In this document: piece after piece, positions 17,613 to 30,200 of the stretch | How the letters are laid out: the number at the start of each line of letters is the position of its first letter | How positions within the stretch are numbered: position 1 is the first letter of the stretch | Notes under the pieces: model-generated | Database searches by the model: none | The model's input: the letters and a program-made list of their open reading frames with translations, nothing else | Told to the model about the DNA's origin: nothing | Source: Candida dubliniensis CD36 | Lineage: Eukaryota > Ascomycota > Pichiomycetes > Serinales > Debaryomycetaceae | Direction of reading: 5' to 3' | DNA length: 64,000 bases | NCBI RefSeq assembly: GCF_000026945.1 | Contig: NC_012862.1 | Coordinates: 736,501-800,500, forward strand | Program-made: the position numbers and the translations under genes

Positions 17613-20600
17613 GCTTGGAAAATTTAATGACTGTAGTAGTTAAAAATCAAATAATACACGGTAATGTTATTTGATAGTAATAATAGTAGTTGATGTTGTT
17701 GTTATGAAAACAAGATCAAGTGTTTTAGTTATGTAAAAGATAAATTAAAAAAAAAAAAGAAAACCAAGAGAGAAAGGATTCAAGATAATTTTCAAAATTT
17801 GGGGAAAGCAAGGAAAATTAGGTTGAATTTATATTAGTTTGTTTAAATTATGTATGAGTAAAGAACGTTGCAAAAAATTGTCGCTGTTTTTTAGTTAACT
17901 GTGCATAGTTGATAATATGACACAACTTTATTATCAGTAAGAAGAAAAAAATTCAATCATACAATAATAATAATAACAACTACAGCAAAAAAAAAAAAAA
18001 ACTGTGTAAAAAAAAAAAAAGAAAAAAAGAAAAAGAGTCACAAAAAGTGTGGTGGTGGTGTCACACACACAACTTTTGGGAAGAAGAAATGTCTTTGTTG
18101 GTGGTGTCTGTATATGTGTGTTGTTGTGTAGGTGGGTTTACTTTCCCAAAAAACTAAAAAAGAACAATTGTTGTTGTTAGATTTCTTTTACTTGACAATA
18201 AGTCCATTCCTCCATTCTCCCCCTCCCCCTAAAATTCCACTTTCTACTACACTATAACTATGGATTATTGGTTAAAATTCTACATTCTACATTTTTTACC
18301 TCATTAACCTTAACAGATCATTCTCTTTGACTTGATTTAGTCCATTTGTTGACCCACAGTTTTTTTTTTTTTGGGGGGGGGGGGGGGTTTGTTTGTGGCT
18401 TCGTGTCTAGTTTCTTTTTTAGCAAGTATTTTCATTTCATTATTGCAAGATAAAGCACGAAAAAACTAAAATGATCCTCGCGCACGTGCAATGTGTTTCA
18501 GTCAACCTCTGTTGCTATTTTACTCCACCACCACCACTACTACTACGACCACCACATATTTACAGACCACTATTTCTACCTACAGAATGTGGATATACAT
18601 GTACGTTCTATTGTGGTTCCAGTAACCACCACAACAATGGTTCTACTGCATTTGACTTGACTTGTTTTGTTTGGTTGCAGTTTTATTAACCTATAACCAC
18701 TATACAACAAGATAACTAGAACAAAAACACAATTCATAACCACTGTTGTGTACTAGTGATAACCACCGAAGTACGATCTTATGAATAATAATAAAATGCG
18801 CAATTCTCTCCTTGTAATTTTGTTGTTTATCGTTACTGGATGAGTTATAATTACCGAATCTGGAATTGACACAATGGTTTTTATCTCACACTTTTTTTTT
18901 TTTCAACCTATGAGCATATTTCTTCCCTTCCAAGTAGTGACTCAATTAGCAATAGTTATAACCAGTCATAGAAAAAATTTTTTTTTTCTTCCTTTCTGAC
19001 TCTTTTTTTGCTCTCAATTTTTAATTATACAATTTGAGTCATATCAGTGATACAGTTTTCTTTACAAAGTCTGTCCCTCTGTCACTCTCTCTCCGGATAT
19101 TAAGTTCCAGACAGACTCAACTCTTTTATGCGCATTCACGGACATATTCTCTTGCAGGTTATGTTTTGTAGTAAATTGAGAATTAATATTAAAAGCCTAC
19201 AACGGAATTACCATGATAATAAAGATAACGTTATATTGCGAAATAACGGAATTTGATTGCCATCCATCTATTCATCTATCCATGTTCCCGCAATCTCCTA
19301 ATCACTCCTATAATCAGTTGTTGTTATCATTAATAAACATTTGTATATATCTCTAACAAACCTCGTTCTCCGAGAATTGTTTCATTGTACGATTATACGA
19401 TATAATCCGATTATTGGAATCACCAACAACTCCCATACGGATACTTGGGCTTTCAATATTCCCCTCCAAGCATTACACAATCATCTTGTCCTACTGCTTG
19501 GTTGACAAGAAGCAATACCCCCCTTCTTCTCTATACACAACTAGAATAGTATTGCCCCAGAAGTTTAATTATATCTTATCTTTGAAAAAAAAAAAAAGAA
19601 AAAAAAAAATAAACGTCTGAATGAAAAATCAGATCACTTTTTGTTTGTAGTTTGTTCCAGGTTGTTTTGTTTCTTATCTAAAATCGTATGGATAGAGCTA
19701 TGTGTTGAAACAATCAACTAAACCGGACAAAACATGAAAACTCTAGAATCAATATGGTCCTGAGTAAACTGGTTATCTTCTTTATCAGACAGACAAATTA
19801 CTCCTGAGCAATTATGATTATATGCCATACATATTACATTGCAAAATAAGTTTGCCATTGAGTGATTTTCTTTATTATGTACTGTTTTTTTTTTTTGCAG
19901 TTATAGTGGGTAGGTTAAAGTTATAAAACCATTACCTCAAATTAGTAATAAATTTTACTCTAGAAAAATAGACTCATTCTTGTTCTATTCTATTGTGTTA
20001 TACGAATATTATTATTTACTATTATCAACAATAGAAGTGACAGGTATTTGAGTGAGGGATTATTTACTGCCAGCTTCTACAACTTATGCTGTATTTCCAT
20101 ATTATCAATCATTAACTGTACCATTTTGCAGTTGAAATTTGAGATATTTTTTTTTCTCTCTTTCTCTCAGCCTAACTTTTAGTGTTTCGTAATTGAGGGA
20201 ATTATTCACTATTAGTCCCCTTCTATTATAAAAAGAACATTTAGAATTCAACTTATGACGTATATGTGTTGTGTGCATTTTGCCTTTCAATGAATTCTAG
20301 CTTTTATTGTAATTATTGACACCTGGTTTCTTCACACAACAACAACAAAACTCCCCACATTGGTTATCTTTTTTTTTTTTTTCGCGGTCTATTCTCACAT
20401 CAAGCTTTGTTCTCCTCCTTCCTTTCTTTTCAGGCCTTGTTTGGTTCTTTTCCTAAACGAGCTCTGATTCTCTCCTATTTCTTTATAAAACTTAATAGTC
20501 ACGTCGAACGACTATCAGGACCACGACCACGACCACCACTGTGGTGGGCTCCCCTCCTACACTGTGTAACAATAGAAAAAAATATATCACCAAATTTCAA

Positions 20601-22643
20601 ACAAAACTTCCAGCTTCTTTTGTATATCCTCATTGTGATCTTTCTTTCCCCTCTATTCACATCGCCTCCCCCTTTCATTCGGCAGACCACGAGGACAAAA
20701 TGAATTCCTCTTTATCATTATTACCATTATGAGAAAAACAACAATACCACTAGTTTTAGTGAGTATCTTACCCTGATTTGCAATAACAACAACAAAATAA
20801 TTGCGCTTTTCACTATTTAGAACTATAACATAGTAGCACTATTTACAAAGCTGGTTATTGTTTATACCTGGCATAATTAGCCTCCCCCTTTTCTATAAGC
20901 CATTCGGTTTCATTGAGCTATTTAACGATTGAAGGATTTTGTACGTCAAAAAAACCCAACAAAACAAAAAATGAAAGAAAATATGGTAAGATTGTAACGA
21001 ATAACTCTAAACCACAAAAATTTCTCTTTATGACGTGGTCTTTAATTTGATTATTAGTCTTGTACTATGGTTATTCCAGTATCTTATTGATATTGCAAAA
21101 TCTTACACTGTGAAAAGAACTTACCAAATGACTTTACCAATCATATATATCAAAATCATTATGAATTACAAAATCCTAATAATATCGTTCTCCAACTTCA
21201 CGTCATCTATCTACCTACCTACCACTTGAAAATACTACAAAGAAAGTAAATTTGCAGCAAATGGTAGCGCACAACATAAATATTATGGATGGAAGAATTA
21301 TTGTTGCCAGATTTTTTTTTTTTTTGTTTTGATTTCACCAAAGTAAATGATTCTAAAACAATAAATATGTAACGATAATTAGAAATGAAATCATGTAATA
21401 ATGATAATGAATTGTCGACACTCAGGTGGAGGAAAAAAAAAGAGCCAAGAATCAACTGATCAAACAAAAAGAAGAGGAAGGAGTGAAGCAGGGTTTTAAG
21501 GCTCTGTTTTGTTGTATACTTGAAAAGGATTGATGTATCACTAATTATATATATAAGGGATACCTCTCAACATAGATAACAATAACAAAAATATATGATC
21601 CAAGATATGTGAAAACAATAAAAAGTGGTCCCATCTTTACAGCACAATCAACTTGGAATGGTGGGTATTGAATATCCACACTATTATTATTTCATCCATT
21701 CTATTGTTAATCATTATCATTAGTTTCCTCCACCACCACCATTAAACTATCAAATTTTCCATTAATCTTATAATTACATGCAAATAGTTTTTAATTGTCA
21801 GTGCCATTGAAATGCATTTTGTGCCCAATTGCTTTTTCGTTTGTTGTTGTAATGACATCAAACAACAACCACAACAGCCACAATATCAAATCCAAAAGTA
21901 GTTTGTAGGTTGTAATGATAACAACAATGGCACTGAAAGAAATTCTTCATATTAGCAACCTTGATTGATTGATTTATTTTCTTTCCTTTGTTCACATGGT
22001 CTTTGTAATTAGGTCGAAATATTTGAATTTTTCAAAAACAGTGAAACAATTTTCAAAGAAAGATTCTTGGTGATTGGTGGGGGGTTTCACCATATGTGAT
22101 GTTGGCATTATTTAATCCAACTAAAAATGATCATGTTTCGTCTAGTTTTAGGATTTTCTTTCGCTAATGTTATTATACACTTTTTCAGGAATACAACTGT
22201 TTTATTGATAAATGGTAATAGTTCTAATATTTAGAAACGTGACAATGAATAAAACAAGTCTGTATTATCGTTCATATTGGCAATAATCGTGTGGCTTTAA
22301 GGATAATGGTGGTGGTTGCAACAGCCGTTGGAATAAGATTGGTGAGATAGGTAGTGCACCAATTACGAGGAAAAAAGAAAAGGATTCTCCGGAAATCGCT
22401 TTCCACCCACAAACAACAACATCACTCATAACGCAAGACAATTTGCTATCATTTGATTGTTACACCACCTATGTTATCAGAAATACCGGTAATCTAACTA
22501 TTATTCCTATTAAAATTTGCAATTTAAATCAAACCTAAAATTAGACACACACATACACACATACCAAGAGTTTAAACTTATCACTTACCACAATTTACTT
22601 ATTTTCCATGTTGCAGTAGATTACTAAATTTCTTAATAACTTT
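17613..22643. other. 5-kb gene-free region between divergent genes
   Basis: No ORF of convincing composition is present in five kilobases; frames of 60-98 residues here are low-complexity or shadow frames. It holds many homopolymers (A runs near 17740-17760 and 17985-18025, a T run abutting a G run near 18360-18387, A runs near 19585-19610), and CA/TG-rich patches near 18050-18130. A CACGTG occurs at 18484-18489. No tRNA, LTR or snoRNA was recognised. It may be a long shared promoter, may encode non-coding RNA, or both. Confidence 0.5.
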
Positions 22644-25118
22644 ATGTCTGATAATTATCGTCTATCTTTAGATTCGTTATTACCAATCGAGATTATATAT
22701 CAAATATTACACTATGCGGGTATTGAAAATTTAGTTCAATTATTGCCCACACCAGCGTGTGCTTATCATGAATGCTTCTTTATCCAGAACAATCCCAATA
22801 TAAAGCGAGCTATTGATAATTTAATTGTTGCCAGCAATATAACTTTCAACAATCGATTAGTTCAATGTTCATTGATTCATATATACCTAAGAACACGATC
22901 GTATTTACAGAAACACAACCTCCGGTTCTTGCCATCAAAACAATCAACTTTACAATTACTTTCATATTGTCAATCACAAAATATCTCCATCATAATAACC
23001 ATAAGTTATTATGTATCGACATTCTCTGACTTATGGGATTTTATAGAATTATTGAAGAGTCAACACCAAACTGATAGTCTTATAAGATACAATTTGGAAT
23101 TAGAGATCATCCCGGGATTTCTATATAATTTCAATTTGAATTATGTTTTTGATCAAATTGCCGATTCAATTGGTCCATTAGTTGAAACAATAATGGTTTA
23201 CAATTATAGTGGATCATTTATTTTCAAAAATGAGAATTTCCCATATCTCAAAAATTTATGGTTTGAAGATAGCAATATTAAATTCAATTCTAATTTGCCA
23301 TCAACAATAAAATTATTACATTTATACCCAAATAGATTTGGATGGAATAATAATGAACCAATTATCATAAAGCATCAACTACCGTATCAACTTGAAAAAT
23401 TGAATATCGGCAATTGTACTATCAAGAATCAAGCCACCATTAACAATCTTGATAATTTATCATCGATAACACTTTATATGGTGAAAGATTCAAGTACCAA
23501 CAGTAGTGGCCAGTATATAAAACAACTTGTGACAAACAATTTGGTTAATAAAAAACTAAACAGCTTAAAAGTTGATTTTATATGGGATTCACAAAGAAAT
23601 CTACTTCATCTACCACAATTACTATTACCAAACAATGATAATGACAGTGACAATGAGAGAAAATTTACTTGTGAAAAATCAATGAAAAATTTGCAAACTT
23701 TATCAGTTACTAACTATATACCTACTGGTGTTTCTAATTGGAAGAATTTAACCAGTTTAAAAATTCTGAGGATCAATAACCCTCAAATTTTTGAAAATTG
23801 TGGCAAGTTTCCTGATAGTTTACAAAATTTGAAGTTACCTAATAATAACATTAAGGACTTATCAGTGATTGACAGATTAATTGATCCCACAAATGTTGCA
23901 AATACTAGGTTGAAATATTTAAGTTTTTCCGATAATCCCATTGATTGGAACTTATATATCCCCAACTTCACTCGATTTACAAGATTGAAATATTTCAAAC
24001 TATCCAATACTCAAATTGGTAAGAATTTCCATAAATTAAACTATCCTGATTCCGTTGAAGAATTATCATTAGAAGTCAATCAAATATCAAGTATTGAAGG
24101 AATCAAATTTCCCAAAAATTTAAAAAATTTAGGAATTGGATCAAATTGGATTAAAAAGATATATCGACCTCATCTCCCATATACTATTGAAACAATTCAT
24201 TTGACTGAAAATAAGCTTACTCAAGTTGATTTGAGTTGTAATAATCAAGGACAAAAATTATTAATTGAAATTTTATATCTAAATTTCAATCCATTGTCAA
24301 ATTTCAAGCAAATTAAACTACCTAAGCATTTGAAAATTTTGAATATGGACAATTGTAAATTTAAAAGTATATCAAATATAGAGTTTTGTTCATCTTTAGT
24401 TGAATTGAGCTTTAATGGTTGCGAGTTATTTCGATTTGAAAATGTCTCATGGTCTGAAGAAGAACGAGAAGAAGAAGAAGAAGAAGAAGAAAATGACAGA
24501 AGCCAATTGTCATCGCCAGGGTTAAAGTACTTAAATTTATCACAAAATGAATTGACTCATTTAAATGCACGGTTCCCGTCAACCCTTCAAGTACTAAATT
24601 TGTCAATGAATAAATTGAGCAATTTGACCGGCCCCTTAGCATCAACACTCCAAGATTTGGATCAATTACAGGTGTTGAATTTATCCAGTAATCAATTTCA
24701 GAAATTCCAAATACATTTCAATTCAACCAATTTAAAAGTGCTAGACTTATCATTTAATTCACTTAAGTCAATTAATCTAACTTTCCCGAAAAATACTATT
24801 ACTAAACTTCAGACGTTGAATTTATGTCTGAATAAATTAACATTTGTAAATGATATTATGATTGGTCATAATAAGAACTTGACTCAACATGAAAACCTAA
24901 TTGAAATTGATTTGACTAATAATAAAATTAAATCAATCAACAATAACGATAATGGAGGGATCCTTCAATTGTCTCATTTCCCTCAGTCATTGAAATGTTT
25001 TTTCATTGGTCATGCTGGTCAACAAGATCGATTCGGTTATGATATGGCAAAAAATGTTATAATTGACAAGGATAGTAATAATGGGTTATGTAAAACCAAA
25101 AGAATAGATATTCCATAA
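22644..25118 (+). CDS. Leucine-rich repeat protein with F-box-like N-terminus
   Basis: An 824-residue protein. Residues about 8-25 (LDSLLPIEIIYQILHYAG) resemble the start of an F-box (LP.EI...IL.Y). From about residue 190 there are many degenerate leucine-rich repeats, for example LKYLNLSQNELTHLNARFP, LQVLNLSMNKLSNL and LKVLDLSFNSLKSINLTFP. A Glu-rich insertion (about 603-620) interrupts the repeats. If the F-box is real, the protein would be a substrate receptor of an SCF ligase, whose cullin is the classical Rub1 target. The family is expanded in Candida species, from memory. No specific orthologue was recognised. Confidence 0.7.
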   Translation: MSDNYRLSLDSLLPIEIIYQILHYAGIENLVQLLPTPACAYHECFFIQNNPNIKRAIDNLIVASNITFNNRLVQCSLIHIYLRTRSYLQKHNLRFLPSKQSTLQLLSYCQSQNISIIITISYYVSTFSDLWDFIELLKSQHQTDSLIRYNLELEIIPGFLYNFNLNYVFDQIADSIGPLVETIMVYNYSGSFIFKNENFPYLKNLWFEDSNIKFNSNLPSTIKLLHLYPNRFGWNNNEPIIIKHQLPYQLEKLNIGNCTIKNQATINNLDNLSSITLYMVKDSSTNSSGQYIKQLVTNNLVNKKLNSLKVDFIWDSQRNLLHLPQLLLPNNDNDSDNERKFTCEKSMKNLQTLSVTNYIPTGVSNWKNLTSLKILRINNPQIFENCGKFPDSLQNLKLPNNNIKDLSVIDRLIDPTNVANTRLKYLSFSDNPIDWNLYIPNFTRFTRLKYFKLSNTQIGKNFHKLNYPDSVEELSLEVNQISSIEGIKFPKNLKNLGIGSNWIKKIYRPHLPYTIETIHLTENKLTQVDLSCNNQGQKLLIEILYLNFNPLSNFKQIKLPKHLKILNMDNCKFKSISNIEFCSSLVELSFNGCELFRFENVSWSEEEREEEEEEEENDRSQLSSPGLKYLNLSQNELTHLNARFPSTLQVLNLSMNKLSNLTGPLASTLQDLDQLQVLNLSSNQFQKFQIHFNSTNLKVLDLSFNSLKSINLTFPKNTITKLQTLNLCLNKLTFVNDIMIGHNKNLTQHENLIEIDLTNNKIKSINNNDNGGILQLSHFPQSLKCFFIGHAGQQDRFGYDMAKNVIIDKDSNNGLCKTKRIDIP

Positions 25119-25307
25119 TATTTTAGTATACAGATATCAATAATATTAATTAGGTTATTGCTTACAAAAACAAAAAAAAAAAAAAAATCTATTTACAAAT
25201 TTGTCCTCTTTCGAACTGTTAGAATTAACCATACTTCTTCCTTTTCTTGTTGTACCCGTCTTGGTTTTGGTGTTTCTCAAAAAGCACAACTCTTTTCCGT
25301 TCAGTTA

Positions 25308-25835
25308 TTAATTAAAATCTCGTGATTGTAAATTTCTAGTCATAGCCGGTAATGCCACTCTAAGTCCATCTAGTTCTTTAGTCATTTTAACTTGACATCC
25401 TAATCGTGAAGTTTCAGTCAATCCAAATGCCAAATCCAACATATCATTTTCATCATCATCAGGTTCTTCTAATTTATCATAATATTCTGGATCAACAATA
25501 ACATGACATGTACTACAGGCACAAGAACCACCACATGCTCCTTCCATATCCAAATTATGAGCTTGTGCTATATCTAAAATATTATCCCCTTCAGCAACTT
25601 CATAAGTTAATTGTTTGCCATCTTTGGTTATAAATGTAATATGTAACTCTTCGCCTGGATTAGGTTTTTTAAGATGGCCATGATGAGAAATTGGTGATGT
25701 ATGGAAAGCTCGTAATACATGACATTGTTGTGGAGTTGATGGTGATGTTGGTGGTGGTAGTGGTGGTTTGATCGACACAGAAATACGATTTATCGATGGT
25801 ATTATTGGCTTTAATCTTGGTATTAATCTAAACAT
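25308..25835 (-). CDS. YAH1: Mitochondrial [2Fe-2S] ferredoxin (adrenodoxin type)
   Basis: The 175-residue precursor has an N-terminus rich in Arg, Pro and Ser with no acids (about 1-50), consistent with a matrix targeting peptide. The adrenodoxin core follows. Cluster ligands are C101, C107, C110 (GACGGSCACSTCHV) and C147 (LGCQV). The acidic helix DPEYYDKLEEPDDDENDMLDLAFGLTETSRLGC matches yeast Yah1 and human FDX2. Electrons come from Arh1 and are used for Fe-S cluster assembly and for heme A and ubiquinone synthesis. The gene is essential in S. cerevisiae. C105 is an extra Cys commonly present in this loop. Confidence 0.95.
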   Translation of the reverse strand: MFRLIPRLKPIIPSINRISVSIKPPLPPPTSPSTPQQCHVLRAFHTSPISHHGHLKKPNPGEELHITFITKDGKQLTYEVAEGDNILDIAQAHNLDMEGACGGSCACSTCHVIVDPEYYDKLEEPDDDENDMLDLAFGLTETSRLGCQVKMTKELDGLRVALPAMTRNLQSRDFN

Positions 25836-26213
25836 AATGTGTCTTGGAAGTTTGATACCCTCGGTGGTCTATTGATGGTTGTTAGTTTTGTAGATAAAAA
25901 GAGATTGGTTTGATTTTTCAGTCATTTTCAAAATTTTTTTTTTTTTTTTTTTCTTCTTCTTCTCTTTTCTGGCTTTATGGCCTGGCCCATGACTTTTCCC
26001 CCAATGGAGCCGATGCCGCATCGAGCAACTACAGCCAATCCATTACTAATACAACACCAACAATTTTTTTTTGTGGTTTCGTTCTCTCCTGCCCCACCCT
26101 TAACACCCTCTACAATAATTATCCAATATAACAATAAGTCAATTACCGTATACTTTAAGACAACCAGTACTACTATTACTGTTATTATTATTATTAAACA
26201 ATCCTGCTTCTGT

Positions 26214-26985
26214 CTAAGAAAATTTACTGAAAAGAACTAAAAAAATTAACAAGATCAACACGGCAATTATTCCATAACTTATAAACTTATTAGCCGTCAA
26301 TCTACGACCCATGGTTTTCAAAGTTTGTACTGAACGATCAACGTAATTATCAGCTTGCAGTAACGTATTTCTAGCACCGTTGATTTGTTCTCTTTGTGAT
26401 CGTAAATCATTCAAAATATTACTACCAATATTTTCTGTTTCCATAGCTATTCTTTGACTATCGTGTAATCGTTGAGATGATCTTTCCAACGATGAATTGT
26501 TACTCAATAATTGTTTACGTTGTTCTGATGTATCACCACCAACACCACCATCGGTGTATCTATTACTACCAAATAATTCAACTTTATCTTGAGCATCTAA
26601 AAGTTTATTATAGGTCACTGTCAAATTATCTAATTCTGTTCGATAATTTCGAATTTTAGCATTATAGGACGATCTCTGATTTGAAGGTAAATTCGACACT
26701 TCAATTGTCATTTGATCAAGTACTTCTCTTGCTTCTTCATTGGCTCCTTCAATTGATTTTAAATAATTCTTACGTTGCTCTGATATATGAAAGTTTCCAA
26801 ACCTATCCACATATCGATAAACGACCATGGGATTTGGGAAATATTTGTTAGTATTCATCATGTATAGGTACATATGTTAGTGCCTACATACCTGCATCAA
26901 CCGAATTAATTTGTGATATCTTTGTTTGTGCTTCTTGTATTGCAAATTGGAATTCCGATTCATAGGTATTGAATGATTCTGACAT
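26214..26985 (-). CDS. VTI1: v-SNARE Vti1, two exons
   Basis: Joined from exon 1 (26985 down to 26892) and exon 2 (26779 down to 26214). The 112-nt intron has GTATGT at its 5' end, a perfect TACTAAC branch site (26847-26853 on the minus strand) and ends ATCAG. Splicing gives 219 residues, almost the length of yeast Vti1 (217). The start MSESFNTYESEF matches the Vti1 N-terminus. The protein has a Habc-type N-domain, the Qb SNARE helix (about 130-190, with LRSQREQINGARNTLLQADNYVDRS) and the anchor ANKFISYGIIAVLILLI. Vti1 acts in Golgi-endosome-vacuole fusion. The ATG at 26873 lies in the intron and is not the start. Confidence 0.95.
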
Positions 26986-27127
26986 GACTGGTGGACCGAG
27001 AGAAGCTTTAAGTTGGATAGGAGTTGGGTAGTATTGCTGTGAGATGAATTCTCTCCCCTCCTTTTTATTTCCCGTTGTTAGTTTTTTTTTTTTTCCCAAC
27101 TAACCCAATTCGCCCCATCATTTTAAT

Positions 27128-27133
27128 CACGTG
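27128..27133. promoter_or_regulatory. CACGTG E-box upstream of VTI1
   Basis: A perfect CACGTG (context ATCACGTGGC) lies 143 bp before the VTI1 start. It matches the Cbf1/bHLH consensus; occupancy is unknown. Confidence 0.35.
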
Positions 27134-27267
27134 GCATATTTGCGGGTACCAAATCTTCGTGACATCTACAAATCTTGATTGTACAATAAAGCCAAATATT
27201 AAACAAGACTATACATATATATATATAAACTAGTAGATACTACATTCCTTTTTATTTTTCGACTATT

Positions 27268-30200
27268 TCATGAACATCTAGTTTCAAATTCATCTCCTTC
27301 AAATTCATCTTCTTCAGTTCTTGTCCTGAATTTCTTGAATGCAGCTCTAACTTGACCTAATAAATCACTATCAATTTGAGCTGCTTCATTTGAATCAATA
27401 GAAGCTCCTGATTGGACCTTGTGCAATCTTTCTAACTCTTCTTCACTGATCGATTTCCCTTCATTGAGTTGACCACACACGGCTGCTTTTGTAGTTGCAT
27501 TTCCTTCATCGTCACCCAAATCTAAGGCATTGACAGTTAAATTTAACAATGACTTACCCGATTTTCTTCTAGCCAAAGTACCAGGCATTGGACCACATTT
27601 AGGAACATATTTCTGTAATTCTTCTTCGTCGTCATCGTTGGCCTCTTCACTGGCGTGCAAGAAAACCGATTCCCTTCTTCTATTCTTAGGAGTTTGCGGA
27701 GTCCTTGGAACTCTATTACTAGCAGCATTATCATGAATCCATTTGGTCACCAATGAAGTCCACCCAGTTTGGTGTGATGCCCCTAATCCTCGACCACTAT
27801 CACCATCAAAATACTCATAAAATGGAACATAGTCTTTGAAAAGTGGGTCTCGGTTTAAGATTTCCACACCACCATTACAAGCACGATCACCAGCTTCATC
27901 AGGCAAAAAGATACGAATCAAACGATGCTGGATTTCTTGAGCACACTGAGCCAAATTCAAGTAATCACCAGACCCTTTAGGACACTCGACTTTAAGATCA
28001 GGTCCATAGTACAAATAGAATCTTTGCAAAGCTTCAACTAATAAGAAATTAGTTGGAAACCAAATTGGTCCTCTCCAATTTGAATTACCACCAAACATCC
28101 CTGAATCAGATTCTCCTGACAAGTAAGCAACGGTGAATTTCTCCCCATTGACTTCCTTGACATAAGGATGATCCTTATGATACTTTGATAAAGATCTAAT
28201 ACCATATTCAGATAAAAATTCATCTTCATTCAACATTCTGTCCAAAATGGCCAACAATCTTTCCTTGGAAACTAATGATAATAACATTCTTTCACCAACC
28301 CCTCTAGTTTCCATCGAGGCAATGTTTCTTTCTGACATTTTCTTTTGATGAACCAAAAACCAATTAAGACGTTTTTTGAATGATGGGTATCTGTTTAAAA
28401 GATCAGGTTCTATGGTCAATGAAGCATACAATGGAATCAACCCAACCAAAGATCTGACATGTAACGATTCAACGTGGTGGTCGCTGTATCTGATAGCATC
28501 ATAATAGAATTTATCCTTGTCATCCCATAAAGCATCCTTGGTGCTGTCATCTCCATCACCACCTCTAAAAGTCATGGCGTCGGCAATAATAATGAAATGC
28601 TCGAAAAACTTTGATGCAATGTTTTCGTAAACTGGTCTAGTTTTGGCCAACTCAAGAGCAATATTCAACATTTGCAAAGAGTAGAATGCCATCCAACCAG
28701 TTGAATCAGCCTGTTCTAAACTCCCACCAGTGGGCAATTCTTCTGATCTATTGAAAACACCAATATTATCCAACCCTAAAAACCCACCTTCAAAAACATT
28801 CTTTCCTTCGGCATCTTTTCTATTGACCCACCACGTGAAATTGATCAACAATTTTTGGAAAATAGATTCTAAATAATCAAGACTTTCAACCCCATACATC
28901 TTTCTTTCAATTTTAAACACTCTATACGCAGCCCATGCATGTACTGGTGGGTTCACATCACTAAAATTCCATTCATAAGCAGGAATTTGTCCATTGGGGT
29001 GCATGTACCACTCACGTACCAAATGATCTAATTGCATCCATGCAAAACGAGGATCAATCATAGCAAAAGGGATACAGTGGAATGCAGAATCCCAAGCGGC
29101 GAAAAAAGGGTACTCCCATTTATCCGGTAAGGACAAAATTTCATCAGTATACAAATGTTTCCATTCCTTGTTTCTACCATTGGCACGATTCATTGGTGGC
29201 TTAATGGTATTTGGATCACCATTTGCCCAATAATTATGAACAAAATAATAAAACTGTTTTGTCCAAAGTAACCCAGCGAAACCTTGTCTTTGAACTTGTC
29301 TCAAATCGTCACTAATTGGATAAGGTGTAATATGCCAATAAAACTCATCAGCTTCAGCTTGACGTTTACTAATAATATTGTCCAATTCAAATTCATCAAC
29401 CTCGGAACTGTCATTAGTGAATTTGTAACGAATGGTAACATACTCACCTGCTGGGATATCGTTAAAAGTAAACCAAGCAGCAGCTTTTGTTCCTTGCTTT
29501 TCTGGGTTAATCACTTCTTGTTTTCCATCAACAACATATTCATGGAAAGCGTCTTTAACATATTTGCTTTTATTTTCTTGGTTGTATAATTTTTTAGTGT
29601 TGGTTTCATTTTCCGTGAAAATTAACTGTGGTTCAACATCAGGATCAGTCTCTTCAAATCCTGGTGATGGAGCAAATACTAAATAGCGTTTACCAAACTT
29701 TTCTGTTTCAACCTCGATAGTGTATTCATCTATTTGTTTAACGTGTGGTTTTTTCACTTCTTGGTACTCGTCAGCACCCCAAGACCAGATGTTTCTTAAA
29801 GTACAATGAGGCAAGATATGCAAGGAAGCAGCTTTGTCACTTCGGTTATAAGCAGTGATTCTAAAATACAATTCATCAGGAGCATCACCCTTGGCCGATT
29901 CCATGACAACATCGAAATATTCATTATTTTTGAACATATCAGTATCAGTAATCTCAAACTCCTTTTCCAATCGTGATCTTTTTTGGTTTTCCTCAACCAA
30001 TTGCTTGTATGGATACTCATTCTGGGGGTACTTGTACAAATATTTCATATAGGAATGGGTAGGGGTGTTATCAAGGTAGTAATACTGTTCCTTAACATCT
30101 TCACCGTGGTTCCCCTGGGAATTGGTTACACCAAACAATTTTTCCTTAAGAATAGGATCCTTCCCGTTCCATAAAGCCATGGTAACGTTAACAAATTGTT

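Noticed and set aside
18471..18689. 72-residue frame in the 5-kb spacer
   Set aside because: Made of ACC/ACT repeat codons and Cys-rich accidental sequence.
26214..26873. VTI1 translated from the ATG at 26873
   Set aside because: That ATG is inside an intron with clear splice signals; the real start is 26985.
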